Positions 14,501-26,500 of a stretch of 64,000 nt of DNA are shown here, in pieces. Both the position numbers and the translations under genes were made by a program. How positions within the stretch are numbered: the stretch's first letter is position 1; each line of letters begins with the position of its first letter. The notes beneath the pieces were generated by a model. That model had not been told where the DNA came from. It searched no databases and worked only from the letters and a program-made list of their open reading frames with translations. The DNA comes from Cheiracanthium punctorium (Eukaryota > Arthropoda > Arachnida > Araneae > Cheiracanthiidae). Location of the stretch: NCBI GenBank assembly GCA_038373885.1, contig JAWZYV010011611.1:124001-188000 (forward strand), written 5' to 3'.

Positions 14501-17500
14501 TGGTTTATTCTATATTATTTTACACATCTGTGCTAAATTTCAGGCCGATAGGTCCATTTTTGTGGATTTGTATACGAATCAAATCCAAAAACAAACAAAC
14601 AAACAAACAAACAGAATTTCATTTTTATTTATAAGATATCGCCGCTAGAATTCCTGGCGAGGCGGCAAGGGTATTTAACTAAAATTTGTGAGTGTTGTGA
14701 AAATTACTGAAAACTATAAACATGTTTTTCTCCTTTCATTTATTATATATTACTTGCGAGGGTGTGCTGAATGAAAACAGAACACTTTCTGGTGACACCG
14801 CAGGGTATGGGATATATGCAGAACAAAAATATTTTCGTTCCAATTTCGGTTCTCTCTATAACGATAATTCTCTTTACAACGATATAGTATTTTGACCCCC
14901 AAAATATCGTTATAGAGGGATTTCACTGTATGTCATTTTTATTTAAATTTATAAAATGTGACTTTTTTCTAGCATGTTATATTTAGAATGCTTCGCCGCT
15001 TAATCAGATTTTATAATTTTATAATTAATTTTCCTAATAATGGAATACATTTTCTAAGATTTTATTGCACAGACCGCAAAGCACATGTTTTGCGATATTG
15101 CTTTCTGAGGGGTGAAATTGCTTGTTTCGATGAGTTCAGTCTTCCACTAAACTCTTTCCTTGAATTTCTGACTCGAGCTGTATAATTTATGTGTAGTATT
15201 TTTTAATATACTGTTTTAAGCGTAGTTTATGTAAAGCTTATACCTCCTAATTTGTATTTCAAGCACAGCCAATACATAAAAAACACCGCAACATGATGAA
15301 AGACATGTAAAACAGAAGCTTGCTGGAATTTTTTTCTTAGTATAAATATTGCCTAAAAAAAGAGACAGAAAACAGATTATAAATGTTGAAATAACTAATG
15401 GTATTTGAAATAAAAATATATATTATACCTAGAGTAAATGCCATGTGAATTCCTGTCTTAAAATTCAAAAATTCTCCGAGGTACGAAATTTTTAATATGA
15501 TATTTACAATCACAATCTTCTTACAGTTTTCTTAAATTATTAAAAAAATATTGTTCCACCCACACTTTCAACTTCTTTTTTAGTAAATTCTTAGGGATCA
15601 TTCTAATTAATGGGTGGCTACGGGCTGGTTGTGGACAGCACGACACTTGATTGTTGCGACCCTCGGAACATTTTAAATTACAATATAAACCTCTCAAAAT
15701 CCCATTTATAAGGCTCGCGAATTCACTAACATCCGAAAGGTTGGTCCGCAACTTTCCTTTATGTTACTGTTCGCTAAAAAAGCAAAATGCAGAAAAACTG
15801 AAAATTTTAAGCTTGTTACTGCCTCGACGAACAAAAGTTTTATGCATTATTTTTTTATCATTATTAAGTGTTTAAAGTACGAGAGATGCTATGAGACATT
15901 TTTGTATGTCTCTCAGCTTGGTATGTTTATACTCAAAAACAATACAAAATATTCAGAATTCTTCCCTGAATGTCTGCATACAAACCTGCAGACTACTCAG
16001 AAACAAAAACACCTTTTGTAGACTGCAAATTTAATAAGAATAATAACCACACTGGAACGTCTCTCGCCATCGTGTTGTATTTTAATACGAAAATTCCTCT
16101 TTAAAGAAGTGGTTAACTATATGGAATAGATGGGAGTTATATTATTTCAGTTACCTCTTCCCCCGCTGGACCTTTACTGAGAATGGTTTGTATTTTTTAA
16201 ACAATAAACCGTTCCTCGAATTCAATTTCAGCATCCCCCCCCCTCTTGATTGCAACCTAAAAGTTGCTCATATAAGATAATCCTTCCTTTGTAGCCGCAC
16301 ACCATTACTGAATCTACACCTGCTTTTGGAGTTATTTCCAAAGATTGTGCGTGACTTGTTGATTGATTGATTGATTGTGTGTAATTATGGCAACGCTACA
16401 CTAGGGCGATCTGCCAAGGGGGGTGCCTTGGTAGGAGGACTTTCTAAGGGGTTCTAACGCGTATTCACGTTACATCCGGAGAAAACCTACCAAAACTCCA
16501 GACCGGTAGATCGACAGCCGCACGATGGGACCTGAACCCGGGACCTTCACGCTTCGGCCGTCTACCATTTTCAGTGGCATAACCACTGTGCCATGGTGAG
16601 TCTTGCGTGACTTGTAAAGCAGACTGAGATTCGTTTTAAAACCGATGTGTGAGTAACACCTATTAGATGTAGAAGGCCTCACAATGGAAGCTTGGAGGGT
16701 ATTGCTGATTCTTAATTAGTGTCATCACAGTTTATCTTCAAAAGATAAAACTATTTAAAATTTCTGATGAATTTTCTCACTCATAAATCTTTTTAATTAT
16801 TTAAGATAGAAAAAATCATTTTACGACAAATGACAATTTTTACCATTTCTTAATGTATAATATTATGCAGAAGTAGATCACAATGAATTATTTTGTATCA
16901 TAATGTACTTTAATTTAAAATAATTCTAATATTTTTAGCATTCACCAGACATTTTAAATGCTTTTACCTTTTGAAGACAAAACTCTGAGGACATCATTAA
17001 GATCTAGGGATGGCGTCAAAGCTTCAGTTGTAAGGCCTTCCACATCTAGAAGGTGTTGTGGTAATATTACCCACCGACTCCTAGAAATAGAAAGCCTGAC
17101 AACTGAAGCCTCGACGTCATCAGTAGGCCTTCCAAAGATGATATTATCACAGTTCCATTCTGATAGAGTAAAACTATTTAATTTTTCTGGAATATTCTGC
17201 AGGTATTAGAAAATATTTTAAGTTAAAGATAAAAATTAAAATATATTTGTTATAGAAAACAATTCATTATGATCTATTTCCTTTCTTTGATTATATAATT
17301 AGTTACAGTTAAATTTGCCCTTTATCTTAAAATTCAATTTTCTATGTCAACTCACTAAAATGCTGTTATAGGAGAATAAACCTACCAGAAATTTCAAATA
17401 GTTCTATTTTATCAAAAAGGATCGGTGGGAATAAATCATGTAGTAGTTGTTAGGCACTCTATGCCTGTAAAGCTGTGTAATATGTTGTCTCCAATATCTT

Positions 17501-20500
17501 CTGACGATAGACTTTTAGTGTTTAGAGGCAAAATTATGATGGTTATAAACCGCTAGATGGAACGGCAGAATTTCGTAGCTATAACTAAGTGCCATTGTTT
17601 GAACTAAATTAAAAGAGACAATTATAACATTTGGTATTTCTAAATCGATACCAAGGAGCCTTCAATCACAGACTTTCTTCAGAAGAAGTTGAAGGCAATA
17701 AAATATTCACACTGATTTTAGATACATTATCCTCTGCAAATAAGGCTGTGGACAGGAATGAGTAAAATAGATGCAGAAACTTCAAAAAAGATACCAACTA
17801 TGAAGGAAAAAATGCCTTTATGAGAGTGACGTTTTAAACAATGAAATAAAATACCCGAAATTCAATTCGGAGATGATTTGACAATGAGAAAGACAAAAGT
17901 AAAATATTCTGAGGGAAGGGCTGAAAATCATTGCACAACGAAATTTTCGAGGAAGTTCTTTGGTGTTAGTTTTGAAAGCAAATTAAGTTGAGAGTCACAC
18001 AAAAATTTCTCGTAGCATTTCTCATACTTTAAAAACTTAATAATAATAAAAAGTTAGTTTATATCTCACAGAGTATCCAAATGGTAAAAATGCAGTGAAC
18101 ATGACGTACTATATGATTATTAGTTATTATAAGCAAACACAATAAAATAAAGTTATTCCACTATTGGCAGTTTTTTAACAACCTTTTAAAGAATTTAGAA
18201 AATCTAAGTTACCCATTAGAAAGAAATTACCCCTACCTCAAGATTAAGTACCACAGGATACAATACTACATACTGAAGATAAAGCAATTTTGGTAACTCG
18301 CTCCACTAGCAACGTAGTTTAGTTCAGTTCAGAAACAAATTAGGAAATTCTGTTAATATTTACCGACAGCATTTTACCAAAATTTTCATCCATTTTAGGC
18401 AAACAGAGGATTTGTCTCAATAACTTTAAAACTGTTTATGTGAAATTAGAGCCCCTGATGTCACTTTTTTCAACTACTCCCATGATCAAAAGTAGAGAAG
18501 TAAATTTACCGCCATCATGCACCCTACCTTGTACAATGCATGAAACATTGACCTTATTGAAACAAAAGTCGAAAATTCCTCTTTGTGTTGTTTAGTTTTT
18601 TTAATCAAAAGCAACTTAAAATATTTTTTCACCCCAAATTTGAATCACACTACTGCATGCACAGTAACACTACTGCGAAATTTTAGTAGATACGCGAGCC
18701 GCTTTAAAATTGAGTTATTTAATAGAAATAATTAGCGTTTGCTTAAAAATGATTTTATAGTCTGTAAAGCTGTGATCTGATCACCAAGACATGTCTGGCA
18801 TCATATTGAAATAAGGTTTTGGTTTGTCTGTGTATCAGCCTAAGCGTCATTTCGTCAATCCCAAACCAGGTTCTGTAAATATGCATAGGCAGAAAATTTG
18901 CGTTTGTTGTTCTTATTTTCAGTACTAAATACAGTTTTTAAAATGGTATAAATAATTTACACACGTTGCTAGAGGGTCTTATACAATTACGTTTTTGCGA
19001 ACTAATGCTAAAGCGCTGGGCGATTTGTAACATCTTTTCTTATAAAAACGCTCCGCCCTCATAATGTAAATAAAACGCACAACAGTCATATGATTCGTTC
19101 TTCAGTATCAGCAATAAATTTTCTAAATTAATTAGAGTGAGGGTGATTTACTTATATAAAAGTTTAGGAAATGTACAAAAGTGACATCGAAAACAATAGA
19201 TTCCAAGATTAGGAAGTTTGTATATGTGTTTTATTGCGGAAGCAGAGTTACATTCCAGATAAGTGGAGGTTATACTTCATTTAAGGTAAAATAAACTGGC
19301 TATTAACGGTAATTTTTGCTGAAATTCGACCGTTTACAGTGTGTTAATAGTTCTACAGAAGCACACAAAAGAATTCGGATGCGTAATGCCCTATGGGGAG
19401 TCATTATTGAAAGTGTGCTTTAGAGATATAAATTGCTTTAAAACAAAGTAAAATTAATATATGCGATTGAAGTTCATGAAATTATGATCCTCAACAAAAT
19501 AAGGTATCTCGTATGTAGTCTTCTATCACAGGAGCTCCTAAATGAACTCCGGTATGTAATCTTCATTCACAGGAGCTCCTAAATGAACTCCGGTACGTAA
19601 TCACAGGAGCTACTAAATGAACTCCTGTATGTTATGACCATAGCAGAGATAATTATTTCAAGCACAATTGGCAAGAAAAAATTGGCATAATATTTTAAGC
19701 TCTCCTACAAAGTACCGGAAAGTTTCAACGATAGTAGAAGAGCTTTCTTATGTTACGGTGAAAAAGGTTTCCTAAGGGTTCCAGTTAATTAAGTACCTTC
19801 TTTAAAAGAAAACAGTCTCAAGTTAAAAGGATCAAGTTTCGAGAAAATGGGTTTAATAGTATATTATGAACTTTAAAAAAGAAACTTTTGGTTTGCGAGG
19901 GGGGGGGCGATAACGACAAATAAGTCTCCTCTTTCAGATTTTAAAATGAAAATAGTAATTATAATTATAATAATAACAATAATCTCATATAATACATAAA
20001 GAAGATTCAAATACATACCGTGTCAAACAGCTCACCGAATTTCAAAAGAAAACCAAACCAGATAGTGGAATAATGTTTCTAAAAAAAATAAATTAGGTAA
20101 TCGTATTTAGGGAGGAAAAGTCGCGTATGATTATGAAAACATAAATTATATTTTAAATGATAGAGAACTAGATAATTCTAGAATCTGACAAGTTTTTGAA
20201 TTGTAGAGAGAAAGTGCATTTTTAAGCGCACTTGTACACTATCAAAGCAGTTGTTAAAATTTCTGATTATATGTGATCTCTATGTCGTTATTAAAACTGT
20301 TTGAACCTTGTTAAATGAATATTGCCATGATTAAAACTGCTTATAGTTTGGCAGTTTCGGGCTTGAAAATTAAAAATTTAATTAAAAATTTATAACTATG
20401 TTTTTGCAGAAATTGTACTCTCATTTTGCCCATAAGCCCTTGGGTAGATTTGACGACTACGTTGCGCAATACACTTGCTTTGCCTAAGAAACGGCTGACG

Positions 20501-23500
20501 ACTACGTTGCGTCATGCACTTGCTCTGCCTATGTAATAGATGGCGAGTATGTTTCGTTATTCAAACTAGGACAAAATTAAACATGCACATTCTTGTTCTT
20601 GGCAAGAGATTTGTAAAAAATGTAGGAGGGCGATTCTTTCAGTCAGGGTTGCGAATTTAGCACTTTTGAGGCTAGATCTGGTGATTACATAGCTGCCAAC
20701 TTATGCCATTTTTCCGAAAGATTACCCACCACTATTTCTTAAATGTCTTCTTAGACATTATAATAAGTTCAATTTCTAAGAGTGAATCAGAATCTAAGTA
20801 ACCATTATAATTAACTTTTTATCCGCTGATTTTAAGTATTACCAAGAAATAGCGAAATTTAGTATAATAATTCATGATTAACTCTTGAAATTCGCAGGCT
20901 GGAAGGTTATTAAGATGCAAAAATTATTTAAGTTTAGTATAACATATATTTTAATATACAGGATTTCCCCAAAACATTGTAACGGGATCTAGTTATTCCT
21001 CTATTAGTGAAAAGTGGACAATTTCATTTTGAAAAAATGCTCAAAATAAGGTCGGAAATAAAACTCCGTTAAAAAAAAGAGTTCCTTATCTGGTTAATTT
21101 TCACACCCACCGTACTAAAAGAATCCCAATTAGTAAAATCCGTATACTCATAAGATGACTTACAAAATTTGAGATTATACCTTTAAAAATGTCAGAGATA
21201 TGAAGATAAATATAACGCTGACTTAAACCATTTTTCCATGGTTCTCATACGGTAAAGAATCACTTCGAATGATCGCATTTCAGGGGTCGTACAGAAATTA
21301 CGAAAGAAAATCTTTTTTTCCGCTCTAGCTATAAACATCTAAATTCAAAATAATCTATAAACCCCGATCATCTTTCTTTAAAGATAGTGCAAAATTTTAG
21401 CCTTCCATCATAAAACGTCTCAGAGATATCTTTAAACGAAGATGATCGGGGGCTATACAGACATTTGAATGCAGACGTTTATTTTCAGAGTGCAAAAAAA
21501 TTTTCCTCAATTTCTGTACTATCCCTGAAATGCTGCTATCCAATTTTACCTTCTTTCCATTTTTTACCATTGAAAAGTGTTTTAGTCAGCAAATATATAT
21601 CTTAAATTCTGAAAGTTTTTAGGATATAATTCTCAAATTTTGTTTGTCACCTCATTAGTGTATGGGGCACATTTTACTAATTGGGATTTTTATTTTATTT
21701 ATTTGTTTATTTATTTTGTACGGGATCGAATACAATTTTAAAAGTGTAACTTTTTGTAATGGAAGGAAAGGAAATTTTTTCTCAATGGAATCTAATTCCG
21801 CACATTATTTTGAACATATTTTTTTCTATTTACATTGCCCACTCATCTCTAGTATATAAAGAATTAAAACCTATTACCACCTTTTTCGTACACCCTGTAA
21901 GATATATATCTTTTTAATATGTATTTTAAACAAAATTCAAATTATTTCTTTCATCATATAATTACTAGATTTATTCAACACTTTTACCAGTATCTGAACA
22001 TCAGCAACCTTTTATCACAGCCATCAAACAGTTACAATTTTATGTGTGTCAGTTAAAGTGATTAATTACTCTAAAACAAGTTCATATATAGAATGCACAC
22101 TGTAGGGTGTATATTAGTAGGGAAAGTATTTCTTCAAGGAGCCTTCAAATCGGTTGTGCCTCGGGTCTCTCATGAGCTAAATCAACGCGCCATTGTTCCG
22201 ATGCCGCATTTCCTAATGGCCGCCCAAGGGGTATAGTGGCTAAAGAACCTTTTATCACACCCTGGTCCGGGTTCCTATCCTGGCTTACACTAGGGTGTTA
22301 ATTGTCCGTCCTTTCATAGCGTGGCTGACGAGATAAAGAGGCTAATGTGCTGATATTTTAATCACATCTTTTTGCACTAAAATGTCATGTGACCAAGGAG
22401 GTAGTGACCATCTTATGTTGAGATAGCCATACTAAAATAGCCACCCCCCCTTCATCACATGACTGTTCGAGTGCAAAGGGGTGTGAATGAATTGTCAGCA
22501 CCGTAGCCTGTATATCTCTTCAGCCACGTTTCATAGAGACTAACGTTGGTAACCCACTGGATGCCTCCATAATAAAATGGCCAATACTTCGGGACGTAGG
22601 AGTGGCGAATAGCTCATCGACATACCCTTAAAAAATTCTTAATGAAATTTATGTATGCTATTCGAAAAGTTCTTTTACAGGTGTACACAAAAAAATTACA
22701 GTATATTACACACTGCTGGCCCCATCTCCCGTGAATATTTTAAAATTACCTTTATTTATGCCTGATAAATTTACATTCTTTAGACTAAACAGTTTGAAAT
22801 TTTCTTCAAATATTTGCACACACTTTCATGTTCAAGAAAATTGTCTCACTCTGAAAAAATAATTTTTAATTATTTCACAGATATCCGGAACTGCAGAGAG
22901 AAAATATTGCATATGTTTTCGCCAACTAATTGCAAATTTTGGCAATGAAATGTAAATCACAACCAAAAAAATATCATTGATAAAAAATATATAATAATTT
23001 TTATCTACTTACATGTCACGTTAACTTATGCAGTACTAAAATCAACTAACTATATTTCCACCCTGCGAACGGTAAGAAGCTAGATATATACATATTAGTG
23101 CACTAACAATAACGCATGTGCAAAAATCCAAATTATCAGTTCAATGACATCAAATGGAGTAAGCATATGTCACACAGTAGCTAGATTACAAAATAATAAT
23201 AATAATAGATACACAAAAATGCAAGATCTTTCGGACTTTTTCACAGCTTTAAAATATGGAATTTAAAATATTGGTTCATTAATCGTCCTTGTAAAGAATG
23301 TCAATATGCATTAGGCTAAAGCACATATTAGCCACTTGCTGTTTCAACATCTGCTTTATGATGACGCCCAAAATGTGTAGCAAATTTAACCTAAATGAAT
23401 TTAATGACAAATGCTGTTAAAACAAAGAAACATGATTTTCATGATTCCAGAAATTTAGTCAACACTGCACTGAGTATAAATAATTGTGAGGTATGGGGCG

Positions 23501-26500
23501 GCGAAGGTGGCTGGTATAAATTATTGCATTGCTGGCTGGTATAAATTATTGCATTGCTGGCTGCATTGGGGCTGGTATAAATTATTGCATTTGTAAAATG
23601 AACCGAAACTATCAAGCGTTAAATGTGCCCATAAAATGAATTCTACATGGAATTCATAACTGCATTTCACTAATTCGGCTGGAGACAGAATCATCAGTCT
23701 GCTAAGAAAATCCAAATAGCAAAGGTCAGGAAAGCGTACCTCGAAGACAGACAGCTTTAAAGAACTATCACTTGCAAGCTGCTCTTATAGTAGATTTTCA
23801 TTTTTACCGGAATCCCTTTTGTTTCTCTTTAAGCGACAGCTTCCTAAAACTTACTGTTAAAGCACTTTAAAACAAAATATCCTCAGACAAACAAAAGCTA
23901 GGCCCAAGTAAACAAAAGTCAGGTAATATTGGAATTTTTTTCGACATATCGCCAAATTCTGATGCTTAGAGTAGGCCTCTTATATTAGATTCCTGCTTTG
24001 TTATAAGAAAGATATTTTTGAATTCGACTGTTGACATAGGATTGTTTAAGGTCCAATGAAAGACAGTAAAACGTTTAACTATTTCGAATACAGAATTCTG
24101 TACTCGAACTTCTGTACGTTAACGTTCATTTTACCCTAATTTGAAGCTTAGAGAATTGGATCATAGCATAAAATCTGAGCAATTCGTATGTATTAAGAAA
24201 ATGAATGTAATATTTTACCCTTGAAATTGCTTTCCAAATCAGTTCTGGATCACAACGATTGGGCCAAGTATCAAACGCTACCTTGAAAATCTATTTTAAT
24301 TTCAAAGAAAAATAATGAATGTGCGGAATGCATGCACCCCTAAAATATCATAGAAATATTAAAAACAAATTTCAGAGAAAAACTTTTTAAAAAAGCAATA
24401 AAAAAATAAAAAATTAAGTAATTATTAAAAGGTAGGCGAGAAAATTATCGAATATAATTCGAAAAATCTGTCCTTTTCTCTCTTTTTAAATAACTCCATG
24501 AAGGTGGGACATGCAACATCATTGATTAGGAACTAAGTAGAAAGCTTTTTCTATTCAAAATTTGAAGTTTGTAAAGGATGATTAAACGGTAGTTCTCATA
24601 GCCTTTGCATACATTTTGCTTATGCATAACTGGCAAGATGTACGGAATATAAATCACCACTTTTTGTAAACAGTAATTTCTTTCATTAAATTTTAAGCAT
24701 TTCATCTATCGGCTTCAAAAATTTCTTGGACTTGAAAAACAATTTAAAAGAAAATGCTCAGCATCAAGAGAAGTGTTGAATTTCCACGAGTATTTAATGC
24801 ATTTTAAATTCTTACAAATATAATAGATTTTATTTTGTTTTTTTTTTCATTATTTTTATTATAAATCTTTTGTTAAGTTTTAATATGTGAACCGGAAAAT
24901 TTATTTGTGCTTTGTTTACAAGTATACATACTATCAAGCATATCCTGTAGAGCCCACAGCTTCACAGGATAAAGCGTTTTAATTTTCTGTATTGCTCAAT
25001 TCCAGAGCATAGTGCTTAATATTTTTGCCGTTTATTATATTAAAAAAAATTAAAGCATAAATTGAGAAAAATATTTCAGTCTTCTAAATTTCTCTTGTAT
25101 CCTAGATCTTGATAGCATTTTTTTCTATATTGTGTCATGCGTTATTTTAACTTATGTTTTATTATTGTTGCGCAAGTATCCATTTTGTTTTTAGTGTTTT
25201 ACCTCCCTTTTTTTATTCTCTTGTTATTTTAAATTGCTGCTCAGGGTTATGGATGTATTACCCCTCTTAATATAGCTTTTAAGAGCGGTGTTGATGGCGC
25301 AAGCTCCCGATCACAATGAAAATAGTAATTGAAGCCGCAGTCATATGCTGTAGAATGTACTGTTTGAAAATATGTAATCACAGTTTAGTAAATACACTCA
25401 TACCTTCACAACTATATTGCAAAGGCCAAGCTCATTCACCGAAATTTGAGTGTTTCTTAACCTCTGAAAGATCGTATTATTAAAAAAAAATCATAAAATT
25501 GTCTGTTTTTTTTATTGAAGAAAATTGTATAATAATAAGAAGTGCATGTACAATATATGTATTCATTTTAAGGTTTTAGACAATTTTTCAGCACGAACGA
25601 AAGAAAAAGTTAAATTTCTGAGAAAAGTCAACATTTGGGGTTTCATGAATGTGTGTTTTCTAGTGAGTAGGAATCTATAAAACCGTCATATGTTTTAAAC
25701 ACTAAAGAAGGATTTTATGAAACTTATTTCTCAAAATAAATAGATATTGCTAACGTTTTCTCTGAACATAAATAAAAAGTAAGCTAAGATTGCAAAAGGC
25801 ATATCACAAATACAGGTTTTTGAGTTGTGCGCCCATCTATTTAAAAGTAAACCAACTCCAATAAGTTCAAAATAAAGTAAATAAAAAACTTTGTAAAAAA
25901 CACACATAAGAAGTTATAGGTCAGAAGATACGCACGTTTCGGTCAAAAATTGTTTTGACCTTCATCAGTCCAAGCCCTTCGTCGCAAGGATAACAGGGAA
26001 CTGAAAAGCGATAAACAAGCAAGCAAGTTGCCACAAGGGGCAAAGAAAAGTCGAACAAAACCACGGAGAGGGAAAAAATTAAGGAATAAAAAGGAAAGGA
26101 AAGAAGCACAAAAAATAAAAAAATAAAAAACAATAAAAAAAAGGAGGAACACATGAATATAAACACACACAAAAAAAGAGAAAACAGAACAAAAAAAATA
26201 ACAAAAAACAAATAAAACGTAAAAAACAAAATAATTATTTTTTTTAAACCACGAACAGGACAGCACAAATAGTTAAAAATAGTCTGGTACCGTCATCTGT
26301 TGTATAAAATGCGATATAAAAAAATTGTGCGTAAGAATTGAAATGCCCTAATATTACTGGCGCATAACTTTTGAACATTATTGCCCAGAAATATCACGGC
26401 ACGAAAAATAGAAGGAGAAAGCTTAGCCCGTGATTTAGACGGGAGAGAGAAGGAAGGTTTAACGAAATGGTAGCATTTCTTGATTCTTTGTGAGCAATTC

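Larger units (their letters stand above)
12120..14636 (-). mobile_element. second Helitron, minus orientation
   Basis: On the minus strand it begins TCTTATAAATAAAAATG (14636) and ends with a hairpin CCCGTGCGAAGAACGGG then TACTTCAGCTTG. The last four bases are CTTG instead of CTRR, one change from CTAG. It sits between A and T; the empty site is in Tigger copy 2 near 38848 (AAGCTATATCGCC). 2517 bp with no Rep/helicase gene; inside are two tandem arrays. The shared ACGGGTACTTCAGCT end shows it is a relative of 10662-11972. Confidence 0.88.
7491..14928 (+). mobile_element. Tigger/pogo-like DNA transposon, nest of insertions (copy 1)
   Basis: Starts CAGTAGAATCTCGCTACAAC after TA (7489-7490) and ends with the inverse TATAGAGGGATTTCACTG before TA (14929-14930). 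CAGT-type ends with a TA duplication and runs of ACGATA are typical of Tigger elements. Removing three insertions (7684-10062 plus its 8-bp duplication, 10662-11972, 12120-14636) leaves about 1.2 kb, the same as the second copy at 36797-39140 without its own insertion. It lies in intron 5 of ELOVL-A. It is nonautonomous: only a transposase N-terminal piece survives. Confidence 0.9.

Noticed and set aside
14188..14634. 148-codon open frame with repeated peptide
   Set aside because: It translates a 242-bp direct repeat inside a Helitron; the peptide repeat follows from the DNA repeat.
15521..15751. Minus-strand frame [11 protein letters not shown] tested as the elongase exon before the histidine box
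   Set aside because: The in-frame upstream sequence has a stop and lacks the LLDT pattern; 20019-20078 fits instead.
19528..19630. CRISPR-like short repeats
   Set aside because: Only three units, uneven spacers, and eukaryotic context.
22222..22315. tRNA gene
   Set aside because: A and B boxes are present but the arms do not pair as a cloverleaf; treated as a SINE fragment. The same applies to 34300-34425 and 16360-16603.
23345..23400. Minus-strand stretch with [14 protein letters not shown], a possible histidine-box exon
   Set aside because: Lacks HxxHH spacing and the LRKK lead-in; the true histidine box was found at 15244-15352.
25921..26268. 115-codon membrane-like frame rich in Phe and Leu
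   Set aside because: A pyrimidine-rich tract in a Penelope terminal repeat; similar frames at 28735-29138 and 52448-52708 arise from the same tract.
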